Below, piece by piece: positions 24,978 to 32,475 of a DNA stretch of 42,044 nt (positions are counted from its first letter, which is position 1; every line of letters starts with the position of its first letter). This stretch comes from Candidatus Glassbacteria bacterium (GTDB lineage: Bacteria; Gemmatimonadota; Glassbacteria; GWA2-58-10): assembly GCA_019456185.1 (NCBI GenBank), contig VRUH01000028.1, forward strand, positions 1-42,044, read 5' to 3'. The position numbers and the translations under genes are program-made. Under the pieces are notes generated by a model. It did no database searches. It was not told the origin of the DNA and saw only the letters and a list, made by a program, of their open reading frames with translations.

Positions 24978-26267
24978 ATGATGGTTGACGAGAGCCTGGT
25001 TATCGGCAGGGGTTACGACGACTACCGCCGGCTGGAAGCGGTCGAGATCGAGGACCTCTGCGTGCGGGGGCTGGACAGTCTTATTCTAGATGGTAAGAGT
25101 CTGCTGGTGATTATCCCCGACGGGACCCGCACCGTGCCGCTGGACGTGATGTTTCCGATCTTCTACAAGCACCTCAACGGCCGGGTTAAAAAGCTTCATT
25201 TCCTGATCGCGCTGGGGACCCACCAGCCGATGAGCGAGAAAAAGATCGCCGAACGGGTCGGGCTGACACCCTACGAGCTGAAACACGAGTACCCGGCGGC
25301 CAGAATTTTCAACCATCGCTGGGACCTGGCCGACACATTCGCCGAAATCGGAAAAATCCCGGCGGATGAGATCGAGCAGATCAGCGGCGGGCTGTTCCGC
25401 GAGGAACTGACTGTCACGATCAACAAGATGATTTACGACTACGACCAGCTGATTATCCTCGGACCCACGTTTCCCCACGAGGTTGTCGGGTTCTCGGGCG
25501 GAAATAAGTATTTCTTCCCGGGCATTTCGGGTAACAAGCTGCTGCACTTTTTCCACTGGCTGGGCGCGGTGATCACCAATCCGCTGGTCAACGGCAACAA
25601 ATGGACACCGCCGCGCATGGTGGTCGACAGGGCGGCGGAGTTTATCACCGTGCCGGTGACTAATTTCGACATGGTGGAAAAGGGCGGTAAACTGGCCGGG
25701 CTGTTTATCGGGCCGACACGCGAGGCCTGGAGCATGGCTGCGGACTTGTCGTCGAAGCTGCATGTCAGATACGTAAACCGCAAGTACAAGTCCGTGCTGG
25801 GCATGGCGCCGCGTATGTACGATGATATCTGGACCGCGGGCAAGGTGATGTACAAGCTGGAGCCGGTGATCGAGGAGGGAGGCGAACTGATAATCTACGC
25901 GCCCCATATCGATGAGGTCAGCTACACACACGGTAAAATCCTGAACCGGATCGGCTACCACTGCCGGGACTATTTCCTGAAACGCATGGAACAGTTCATC
26001 GATATCCCCCGCGGCATACTGGCCCACAGCACCCATGTCCGCGGCGGCGGAACTTTCGAAGACGGTGTCGAACAATGCGACATGAAGGTCACCCTGGCCA
26101 CCTCGATCCCCGAAGAGCGCTGCGGTCGGATCAACCTGGGCTACCGTGACCCGGATGGAATCGATTTCGACCAGTGGCGCAACCGCGAGGAAGAGGGTTT
26201 CCTGTTCGTACCCAAAGCCGGCGAGACGCTCTACCGGCTGAAGGGTGAAAGCTACGGAGCGTCGTAG
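24978..26267 (+). CDS. LarA-family nickel-pincer racemase/epimerase (DUF2088)
   Basis: 429 residues. LarA enzymes use the nickel-pincer nucleotide to racemise or epimerise 2-hydroxy acids by hydride transfer. Seen: PDGTR, GTHQPM with His82, PHEVVGFSGGNK with His167 and Lys177, and His193 in FFHWLG. These match L. plantarum LarA His108, His174, Lys184 and His200, and the 10- and 16-residue spacings from His174 to Lys184 to His200 are identical. The catalytic and cofactor-tethering set is therefore complete. The superfamily includes a gluconate 2-epimerase, so in this uronate operon an aldonate such as mannonate or gluconate is the likely substrate. No larB, larC or larE cofactor genes are in the window. 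GAGG at 24965-24968 precedes the ATG. A strong terminator follows. Confidence 0.85.
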   Translation: MMVDESLVIGRGYDDYRRLEAVEIEDLCVRGLDSLILDGKSLLVIIPDGTRTVPLDVMFPIFYKHLNGRVKKLHFLIALGTHQPMSEKKIAERVGLTPYELKHEYPAARIFNHRWDLADTFAEIGKIPADEIEQISGGLFREELTVTINKMIYDYDQLIILGPTFPHEVVGFSGGNKYFFPGISGNKLLHFFHWLGAVITNPLVNGNKWTPPRMVVDRAAEFITVPVTNFDMVEKGGKLAGLFIGPTREAWSMAADLSSKLHVRYVNRKYKSVLGMAPRMYDDIWTAGKVMYKLEPVIEEGGELIIYAPHIDEVSYTHGKILNRIGYHCRDYFLKRMEQFIDIPRGILAHSTHVRGGGTFEDGVEQCDMKVTLATSIPEERCGRINLGYRDPDGIDFDQWRNREEEGFLFVPKAGETLYRLKGESYGAS

Positions 26268-26295
26268 AGTTGTATCAAGGGTACGGGGAACAAAC

Positions 26296-26322
26296 AAAGG
26301 CCGGGACGGTATCCCGGCCTTT
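26296..26322 (+). terminator. Terminator of the uronate operon, likely bidirectional
   Basis: Perfect 11-base-pair stem AAAGGCCGGGA (26296-26306) / TCCCGGCCTTT (26312-26322) with a 5-base loop, followed by TTAATTAAAG. The A run on its left makes it usable for the convergent minus-strand gene too. Confidence 0.88.
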
Positions 26323-26352
26323 AATTAAAGTAAGTCTGTAATGCTCGCCGAG

Positions 26353-28344
26353 TCATTTTTTGACTATCAAGCTCCTGAAATAATCGGCCTTGGCGGGATA
26401 TCTGATAGATGCTATTTCGGCTAGAATGTTGTAAATATACGGAGTAGCGCTATAGCGGGCGATCAGGATGATATCGGACCACTCATCAGGCATATACATA
26501 CCCATGGAGGCCTGCTGATAGCATTTTGCCAGTTGTTCCGTGTCGCTGAGAATAGTGTAATAGCGTAGATAAAAACAGAGCAGTTGTCCGTTTGAATTCA
26601 ATTTATCTTTCTCCAGCCAGTACCGGTTGCGGAACTCGGCATTTTTTAATTGCTCTCCCCAATATTCACTGCTCGACTGATTTAGTTTGTACCCCAGTTG
26701 CAGGAAACGCAGGTAATATTGAGTTGCTTGTTGCAACTTGCCCGCATTCTCGTAAGCTATGGCCAGATTCATTATCATCGGCTTCCTGTGTAAGTCTCCT
26801 GAAGCCTTTTCCAGATTTGGTTCAATGTAGGCTATAGCGCTGTCTGGGAAGCCCATTTTATTGTAAACCATTCCTTTATTTACCAAAGCTTCGTATTCAC
26901 GTCTTCCCTTTACCTCGCTCCATACAACCAGGGATGTTTTGTAATAACCTCTTTCTGCGGCCATGAATCCCAGTGTTATCAGATTAGAGCTTTTGTGCAT
27001 ATCCACTTTGGAAACCCTGGAAATATATCTTAGGCCTCTTGTATCATCGGCATTCGTCCAGATAAAGGTAATTGAATGGACAAAAGCCGCGAGAGCTATA
27101 CCATAGATTATCGCCGCTTTTGCCGGAGCGGCCAAAACCCGGATCAGTATCAAAGCGGCCAGAAGAGTTGTGGGTAAGCCGGTAATCGTGAAAATGTCCC
27201 AATCACGAATTCCAAGTAGCGGATCGAAAATAAGAGCAAATGTCCAGGTGGAAAGCGCAGCCCAAAAGACAAAGACAAAAGTATCATTTGGCTCGGAAAG
27301 TATTTTGCGTGATCCTTTTAACGGCAGAATCAGCAGCGCGACAACGCACATGGGAGCCGCGAAAATGATAAAGTTCAGTTTATACCACACATTCTCCAGA
27401 CTCAGCAATGTGAAGGGATGGTCGGGGCGCGTCTGGGTTGGCACAAGGATTTCGCTCTCTACCAGATTGTAAGCGATTAAAAAGACAGCTACACAAACTC
27501 CGAATAAAACCAGGGAGCTTTTGCCGGTAAGCTTTTGCTTGCTATACAGCTGACCTGGTTTACCGTTATAGCTCGTTCTGATCAACAGAATTATCAAAGA
27601 TGGCAGTAAGACGACGGCACTGAGATGAAATAGCACTGCCAATATCAACGTTGCCGCGGGAATCAGAGGAAGGCCTGTTTTATTATTCGAAATATATCGG
27701 AGACTCGCGTACAAATACCCTGCCACACAAAGGTTTACAAGGGTATAGCTCTCGACGTAGCCGAAAAACAACTGAAGAGTACTGGTTGAAAGTAAAAGCA
27801 GAAAAACTCCGAAAAACTCATGCTCTCGCTGAGTAATCAGTTTAGCAGTTTTCCAAAGCACTACAATGTAGGGCGCAAGTAATGATACATGCAGGATAGA
27901 GTAGGCATGTTCGCCGTTCGAAATTCCGAACAGAGTTAGAAATCTGTAAAAGACTTGGTGAGAAAAGAAATCCAGTGGCTCATGCTTACTTAGCGAAAAG
28001 TCCTGCTGAACTGCGCCCACAAACGCCCAACCGTCACCCAGGAAATGGTTCTTCGATCTCAACAACCAGCCCACCCAGATAGCAAGCAGGATTACGGCGA
28101 AGGCGAGTAGATTTCTCTGGTTGTCTTTAAGGGTTAGTACTGGTTTTAACAGGGAGTTTTTTCTGCCTGTCAAGACCGTAAGAAATAGGAAGGCACTGAC
28201 CGCCGTGGCAGGTACCACCCACCAAGCGACAAACGGTTCGGCTGGCATCAGCCCCCATACAAATGTCCATCCTAGTATGGAAGCCAATAAGGACACGGCT
28301 ATCCAGGTCAGGGCGATTGCGGCGGCCGTCTTATTAATTTGCAT
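26353..28344 (-). CDS. Polytopic membrane protein, GT-C glycosyltransferase-like, with C-terminal TPRs
   Basis: 663 residues. About residues 1-430 hold roughly ten to twelve hydrophobic helices. The first loop contains SKNHFLGDGWAF, with an acidic residue placed as in GT-C enzymes that use lipid-linked donors. FGYVESYTL is a segment I have seen in related uncharacterised membrane proteins. Residues about 440-663 are soluble and repeat-like (LGFMAAERGYYKTSLVVW, LVNKGMVYNKMGFPDSAIAY, MNLAIAYENAGKLQQATQYY), consistent with three or more TPRs. Base composition is richer in A+T than neighbours, suggesting transfer. Promoter at 28397-28425 on the minus strand. Enzymatic activity is not proven by the sequence. 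Confidence 0.75.
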   Translation of the reverse strand: MQINKTAAAIALTWIAVSLLASILGWTFVWGLMPAEPFVAWWVVPATAVSAFLFLTVLTGRKNSLLKPVLTLKDNQRNLLAFAVILLAIWVGWLLRSKNHFLGDGWAFVGAVQQDFSLSKHEPLDFFSHQVFYRFLTLFGISNGEHAYSILHVSLLAPYIVVLWKTAKLITQREHEFFGVFLLLLSTSTLQLFFGYVESYTLVNLCVAGYLYASLRYISNNKTGLPLIPAATLILAVLFHLSAVVLLPSLIILLIRTSYNGKPGQLYSKQKLTGKSSLVLFGVCVAVFLIAYNLVESEILVPTQTRPDHPFTLLSLENVWYKLNFIIFAAPMCVVALLILPLKGSRKILSEPNDTFVFVFWAALSTWTFALIFDPLLGIRDWDIFTITGLPTTLLAALILIRVLAAPAKAAIIYGIALAAFVHSITFIWTNADDTRGLRYISRVSKVDMHKSSNLITLGFMAAERGYYKTSLVVWSEVKGRREYEALVNKGMVYNKMGFPDSAIAYIEPNLEKASGDLHRKPMIMNLAIAYENAGKLQQATQYYLRFLQLGYKLNQSSSEYWGEQLKNAEFRNRYWLEKDKLNSNGQLLCFYLRYYTILSDTEQLAKCYQQASMGMYMPDEWSDIILIARYSATPYIYNILAEIASIRYPAKADYFRSLIVKK

Positions 28345-28694
28345 GGCTTCTGGGAAAGGTAAGGGGATAAATCAACTCTGATAAAATATTTGTGTAATAT
28401 TACGCTCCAGCGGCAGTCTAGTCAAACTTTGCCGGCAACGAGAATACAATGGGCATATTAGAGTCTGTTCATTTGCAATGGTTATGATTTATGTTTTACG
28501 GTTCACTTCTGAAATAAATGCGGAGAGCAATTTCACGTGATTCCACGACCGTTTTTTTCATTTGATCTGAGTTGAGTACTATCCACTTTACACACCGGGT
28601 GCCGATAAGGCTATTGACCGATTTGGAACAAAGTATTTAAGTTATTTACGACCAAAAGGACAATTTTGTAAAAAAACGGCTATAATGGGGGATA
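28345..28694. other. AT-rich intergenic region between divergent genes
   Basis: This 350-base stretch separates the GT-C-like gene (minus) from the first PHP gene (plus). It holds the minus-strand promoter at 28397-28425. For the plus direction there is a perfect TATAAT at 28681-28686, only 9 bases before the ATG, with a weak AGGACA 18 bases upstream. Such a promoter would give an almost leaderless transcript, so it is doubtful. TTGACC at 28614-28619 has no good -10. No ORF, RNA gene or clear repeat was seen in the rest. Confidence 0.5.
28397..28425 (-). promoter_or_regulatory. Sigma-70-type promoter for the GT-C-like gene
   Basis: Minus strand: TTGACT (28425-28420), exactly 17 bases, TAATAT (28402-28397). 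The same -10 hexamer is used at 18234-18239. Expected leader about 45 bases. Confidence 0.65.
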
Positions 28695-29684
28695 ATGATG
28701 AATAAAATAATCGCCGTACTTGCGGTTGGATTGATTGCCGTGGGTCCAGTCCATGCCGAATGGTATAAGGGCAACACTCATACCCATACGATCAATTCCG
28801 ACGGCGACAGCGCACCGGACGTGGCAGCGCGCTGGTACAAGGAGCACCGTTACCATTTCGTCGTGATCACCGACCACAATTACCTCACTCCGGTGGACGG
28901 CCTGAACGAAGCGCTGGCGGCTCAGGGAAAATTCCTGGTGATAAGCGGCGAGGAAGTTACCGACGGGTTAGAGGACAGCTCGGGGCGGGGGTATTCGATC
29001 CATCTCAACGCGGTCAACCTGGCCGAGGTGGTGCCGCCGGCCGGCGGCGGCAGCGTGGTGGAGATGCTGCAGAATAATGTCGATGCGATCAACGCGGCCG
29101 GAGCGGTGGGCCATATCAACCATCCTAATTTTGGCTGGTCGATCACGTTCGAGGACATGCTGGCGGTGCGGGATTATAACCTCTACGAGCTCTACAACGG
29201 CCACCCGACTGTCAACAACGCGGGCGGAGGTGGCGTGCCGGGTACCGAGGCGATGTGGGACAGTCTGCTGAGCCGCGGTAAGCTGGTTTTCGGGGTCGCA
29301 AGTGACGACGCCCACTCGTTCAAGAAATTCGGCCCAGATCAGTCCAACCCAGGCCGCGGCTGGGTTGTGGTCCGCGCGGATACGCTGAGCAGCGATGCGA
29401 TCGCCTCGGGGCTTGACAGGGGTGATTTCTATTCCTCGACCGGAGTCGAGTTGGAGGACGTAATAGTCACGGATAAGCGGATCACGATCGAAATTGAGCA
29501 GCAGAGAAGCAGCACCAAATACACCACGTATTTTATCGGCAGGGGCGGGAAAGTGCTCAAAGCCACGGGCGAAAATCCCGCAGTCTACGATATCACCGCA
29601 AGAGAACTCTACGTCCGCGCCCGGGTGGAGGATTCCAACGGGTGGAAAGCTTGGACCCAGCCGTTTTTCACCACTCCCCGATGA
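28695..29684 (+). CDS. Exported PHP-domain metal-dependent phosphoesterase-like protein, copy 1
   Basis: 329 residues with a signal peptide (MMNKIIAVLAVGLIAVGPVHA, cleavage before EWYKGN). Mature start GNTHTHTINSDGD is PHP motif 1; motif 2 is VVITDHNY; later metal ligands lie in GHINHPNFGW and ASDDAHSF. PHP proteins bind two or three metals and mostly hydrolyse phosphoesters; exported versions are poorly known. The last 90 residues (DVIVTDKRITIEIE onward) look like a beta-sandwich. GGGG just upstream serves as ribosome-binding site; ATG 28698 is an alternative start. The downstream neighbour is a close paralogue beginning 6 bases after this stop, so they are co-translated. Confidence 0.88.
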   Translation: MMNKIIAVLAVGLIAVGPVHAEWYKGNTHTHTINSDGDSAPDVAARWYKEHRYHFVVITDHNYLTPVDGLNEALAAQGKFLVISGEEVTDGLEDSSGRGYSIHLNAVNLAEVVPPAGGGSVVEMLQNNVDAINAAGAVGHINHPNFGWSITFEDMLAVRDYNLYELYNGHPTVNNAGGGGVPGTEAMWDSLLSRGKLVFGVASDDAHSFKKFGPDQSNPGRGWVVVRADTLSSDAIASGLDRGDFYSSTGVELEDVIVTDKRITIEIEQQRSSTKYTTYFIGRGGKVLKATGENPAVYDITARELYVRARVEDSNGWKAWTQPFFTTPR

Positions 29685-29690
29685 GGAATC

Positions 29691-30695
29691 ATGAGGCTGC
29701 TGAGAGTTATTTGCGTAACGGTGTTGTTCTGCCTGCCGGGTTTCGCCGGCGCCGAATGGTACAAGGGAAACACCCACAGCCACACGATCAACTCCGACGG
29801 CGACAGCGCGCCGGATGCGGTGGCGCGCTGGTACAAGGAGCACCGCTACCATTTCGTCGTGATCACCGACCATAACTACAATACCGATGTTCGCGGGTTG
29901 AACCGCACCCTCGGTGCTCCAGGCAAATTCCTGGTAGTCAGCGGCGAGGAAGTCACCGACCGCTTTCCAGAGAGCGGGGAACGGACGATCCCGCTGCATC
30001 TCAACGCGATCGGTACGGACCAGGGCGAGGGTACGCGCACAATCGGCCCCTCGGGCGGCGGCAGTGTCGATGAGGTATTGCAGAGAGATGTCGACGCTAT
30101 CCGGGCCGCCGGAGCGACGCCTCAACTGAATCATCCAAATTTCGGCTGGGCAGTGGATGTGGGCCACATGGACCGTCTGCGCAACTATTCGCTGTTCGAA
30201 CTCTGGAATACCTCGACCAACTGCAACAACCTCGGCGGCGGAGGCCACCTTTCCACCGAGGCACTGTGGGACTCCCTGCTGACCAGGGGTAAGATGGTGT
30301 TCGGTATCGCCAGTGACGACGCCCATCAGTTCAAGGTCCGGGGGCCGCAGTACTCGAATCCCGGCGGCGGGTTTGTCTGGGTCAATGCAGACAGCCTGGA
30401 GGCTGGAGCGCTGGCGGCGGCCCTGGAGCGAGGTGATTTCTACTCCTCGACCGGACTGCGGCTGGAGCGGCTGGAACTAGCCGGCGAGCGGATCGTGATA
30501 GAAAGCGAACTGAAAGGGCGGACCCGTCACAGGGTCTATTTTATCGGCTCCGGCGGACGAGTGCTGAAACAGACCGACGACAACCCGGCGGTCTACGAGA
30601 TCGGAGGCGGCGAGAGCTACGTACGGGTGAAAGTGGTGGACAGCAACGGGCGGATAGCCTGGACCCAACCGGTGTTTACGAAACAGAAAAAATAA
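29691..30695 (+). CDS. Exported PHP-domain protein, copy 2 (tandem paralogue)
   Basis: 334 residues with a signal peptide (MRLLRVICVTVLFCLPGFAGA, before EWYKGN). Same order as copy 1: GNTHSHTINSDGD, VVITDHNY, LNHPNFGW, ASDDAHQF and a C-terminal beta-rich tail. Long stretches are identical to copy 1, for example ARWYKEHRYHFVVITDHN. The loop after EEVTD (residues about 85-115) and the region after HPNFGW are the most different, so substrate specificity may have split. All PHP metal ligands appear intact. It arose by tandem duplication. Followed by a long inverted repeat at 30728-30812. Confidence 0.88.
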   Translation: MRLLRVICVTVLFCLPGFAGAEWYKGNTHSHTINSDGDSAPDAVARWYKEHRYHFVVITDHNYNTDVRGLNRTLGAPGKFLVVSGEEVTDRFPESGERTIPLHLNAIGTDQGEGTRTIGPSGGGSVDEVLQRDVDAIRAAGATPQLNHPNFGWAVDVGHMDRLRNYSLFELWNTSTNCNNLGGGGHLSTEALWDSLLTRGKMVFGIASDDAHQFKVRGPQYSNPGGGFVWVNADSLEAGALAAALERGDFYSSTGLRLERLELAGERIVIESELKGRTRHRVYFIGSGGRVLKQTDDNPAVYEIGGGESYVRVKVVDSNGRIAWTQPVFTKQKK

Positions 30696-30727
30696 GGACT
30701 TTTTGATTTAGTTTAGCGGGAAAGACA

Positions 30728-30817
30728 GGCGGGCAGGCACGATTTATGCAAAAACACCATCTGGCGGGCACCTGCTGGATCGGGTGGAAAGCATAAATCG
30801 TGCCTGCCCGCCGCTTT
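30728..30817 (+). terminator. 22-bp perfect inverted repeat with T run; terminator or structured element
   Basis: Left arm 30728-30749 and right arm 30791-30812 are perfect reverse complements over 22 bases, separated by 41 bases that contain shorter complementary pieces (CACC...GGTG, ATC...GAT). CTTTTT follows the right arm on the plus strand. It lies between convergent genes, so termination is plausible, but the long loop is unusual for a simple terminator and a mobile-repeat origin is possible. Confidence 0.6.
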
Positions 30818-30826
30818 TTCGGATAT

Positions 30827-31534
30827 TCAGAACTCGACCGGATCCTCAAGCGGCGGATCGTGTTCCTCGCCGAAAATCTCGTAGCAGATCTCGCGGCTCA
30901 CGCTCTCGCGCACTTTAGATTTCTCCACCACCTCCCTGTAGGTTCCGTAACAGTCCAATGCGCGGTTGAAAGCATTGAGGTCCTGATCGTCTACCACGAA
31001 GCGGCAGTCGATCTCAGCGGCGGTCGAGTGGTTAAGGCGGATTGCACCCCTGTTGTTTTTCGCCGTTTGTTCATCGACCGTGAAAAACGCCAGTCTGCGA
31101 AGGTAGTCTGCGCCATCCTCACGCAGCTGGCAGAACACGCGCTTGACAACGGCGTGGGCAATCAGGTGGTCGTGGAACCCGCTGATGCCGTGGGCGGGGT
31201 AAGTAATCAGTATCTGCGGCTCGATTTCACGGACGTGCTTTTCCACCGCGTGCTCGATTTCGCGAGGGTCCAGCTCTTTCAGGCCGCCGTCGGGGAGGTT
31301 CAGGACAGTCATGCCGGTTAAGCCGTACACCTGACTGACACACTGCATTTCGCGATACCGGACCTCGCCCATCTGCTGCTTGTCCAGGCCCAGCTTATGT
31401 CGTATACTGGTAGCCTCGCCGCGGGTGAGCGTAAGCAGGTACACTTCGTGGCCGTCGCGCAGTTGACTGTTGATACCCGGCCCGGGCCCGAAACTTTCAT
31501 CATCCGGGTGCGGGAACACATAGAGGAATTTCAC
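30827..31534 (-). CDS. PIG-L/LmbE-family deacetylase
   Basis: 235 residues from the chosen start. The family are zinc hydrolases that de-N-acetylate GlcNAc-type sugars or conjugates (MshB, BshB). Seen: zinc motif FPHPDDESFGPG at the N-terminus, TLTRGEAT, REMQCVSQVYG, and the second zinc site around GISGFHDHLIAH. The frame continues upstream to 31744 inside the SDR gene, but that part is not family-like. GTG 31534 begins directly before KFLYVFPHPDDE and has GGAG a few bases upstream. It starts 14 bases after the stop of the upstream reductase, so the two form an operon. Substrate unknown; no glycosyltransferase of thiol biosynthesis is adjacent. Confidence 0.85.
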   Translation of the reverse strand: MKFLYVFPHPDDESFGPGPGINSQLRDGHEVYLLTLTRGEATSIRHKLGLDKQQMGEVRYREMQCVSQVYGLTGMTVLNLPDGGLKELDPREIEHAVEKHVREIEPQILITYPAHGISGFHDHLIAHAVVKRVFCQLREDGADYLRRLAFFTVDEQTAKNNRGAIRLNHSTAAEIDCRFVVDDQDLNAFNRALDCYGTYREVVEKSKVRESVSREICYEIFGEEHDPPLEDPVEF

Positions 31535-31548
31535 CGGGGCTCCACTGG

Positions 31549-32313
31549 TTACCTGGCGATACTGCAGCCGCCGTCGACAATAATAAACTGGCCGCAGATC
31601 ATTTTCGCTTCGTCCGAGCAGAGAAACGCCACGGTTCTGGCCACGTCTTCCGCCTCGATCAGCCTCTGCATCGGGGCGCGGCAGGCGGTTTCCTCCAGCA
31701 GTTCCTTGGCGCCGGGGATAGCCGACAGGCTGCGCGTGAAACACGGACCGGCCATCACTCCGTTGACCACGACCCCTTTCGGAGCAAGCTCAACCGCCAG
31801 GTAGCGGGTGATCGATTCCAGCGCGGATTTGGCCGGGCCGATCACACCGTAGCCGGGAAGGACTTTCTGGCCGCCCTCGCTGGTGATACTGACAATCCGT
31901 CCCCAGTCGTTTTTCATCATCGGCACTGCGTGCTGGGCCAGGTGCATCAGCGAGCGGGCGCTGCTGGCCAGGGTTACCTCGAAATGATGGGTCGTGGTGC
32001 CCATCAGGGTGCCCGGCACACCGAACGCCGCGTTGGCGATCACGATTTCCAGGTTGTCGAACTCCGCCTTGACCTGGTTGAACATCTTGTGCAGGCTGTC
32101 CTCGTCGCCCACGTCGCCTCGCAGGGCGATAGCCCGGACGCCGTTGTCCAGCTTTTCGATTTCCGCGACGACTTCATGGGCTTCGCTTTTGCTGCGACGG
32201 TAATTGACTATCACGTTGCAGCCCTCGCGGGCGAGCCTGATCGCTATCTCGCGGCCGAATCCACGGCTGGCGCCGGTTACGATTGCGTTCTTACCCTCAA
32301 GTTCCGGGTACAT
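31549..32313 (-). CDS. fabL: SDR, FabL-type enoyl-[ACP] reductase candidate
   Basis: 254 residues. Seen: cofactor loop TGASRGFGREIAIRLA and NYRRSK (NADP-type basic residues). The active site YGVIGPAK has Tyr and Lys separated by six residues, the spacing of enoyl-ACP reductases rather than the YxxxK of FabG. ALESITRYLAVELAPKGVVVNGV and the tail GQFIIVDGG closely resemble B. subtilis FabL. FabL reduces enoyl-ACP in the last step of fatty acid elongation with NADPH. GGGAGGAG precedes the ATG. An imperfect palindrome lies upstream at 32353-32380. A BacC-like or other role is possible, because the pairing with a PIG-L deacetylase is odd for fatty acid synthesis. Confidence 0.7.
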   Translation of the reverse strand: MYPELEGKNAIVTGASRGFGREIAIRLAREGCNVIVNYRRSKSEAHEVVAEIEKLDNGVRAIALRGDVGDEDSLHKMFNQVKAEFDNLEIVIANAAFGVPGTLMGTTTHHFEVTLASSARSLMHLAQHAVPMMKNDWGRIVSITSEGGQKVLPGYGVIGPAKSALESITRYLAVELAPKGVVVNGVMAGPCFTRSLSAIPGAKELLEETACRAPMQRLIEAEDVARTVAFLCSDEAKMICGQFIIVDGGCSIAR

Positions 32314-32352
32314 CGTACAAGTCTCCTCCCGTTGTGCTTGCCGATAAATCCA

Positions 32353-32380
32353 GGTTTGAAATTAAAAATAATTTTCAACC
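32353..32380. promoter_or_regulatory. Operator-like imperfect palindrome upstream of the FabL-type gene
   Basis: GGTTTGAAATTA (32353-32364), AAAA, TAATTTTCAACC (32369-32380): 10 of 12 positions pair. It lies 40-67 bases upstream of the reductase start, downstream of a minus-strand TTGACT at 32393-32398. AT-rich symmetry of this kind is typical of repressor sites. No protein can be named. Confidence 0.35.
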
Positions 32381-32406
32381 TTTCGTTTTGAAAGTCAAGA
32401 GAGTGC

Positions 32407-32443
32407 AAAAAAATAAAAAGGGGGGACCACGAGGTGGTCCCCC
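32407..32443 (-). terminator. Rho-independent terminator of gyrA
   Basis: On the minus strand a 10-bp stem GGGGGACCAC / GTGGTCCCCC (32443-32421) with a 3-base loop is followed by CTTTTTATTTTTTT (32420-32407). It begins about 30 bases after the gyrA stop. Confidence 0.92.
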
Positions 32444-32475
32444 TGATAATGCGCATGGAACTGTACGATATCTCT

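Noticed and set aside
28657-28686. TATAAT with AGGACA 18 bases upstream as the PHP-gene promoter
   Set aside because: The start would fall at or within a base or two of the ATG and the -35 is weak; recorded only as a remark.
28695-30695. Tandem PHP genes as cargo of a mobile element
   Set aside because: No transposase, direct repeats or target duplications flank them; simple tandem duplication explains the pair.
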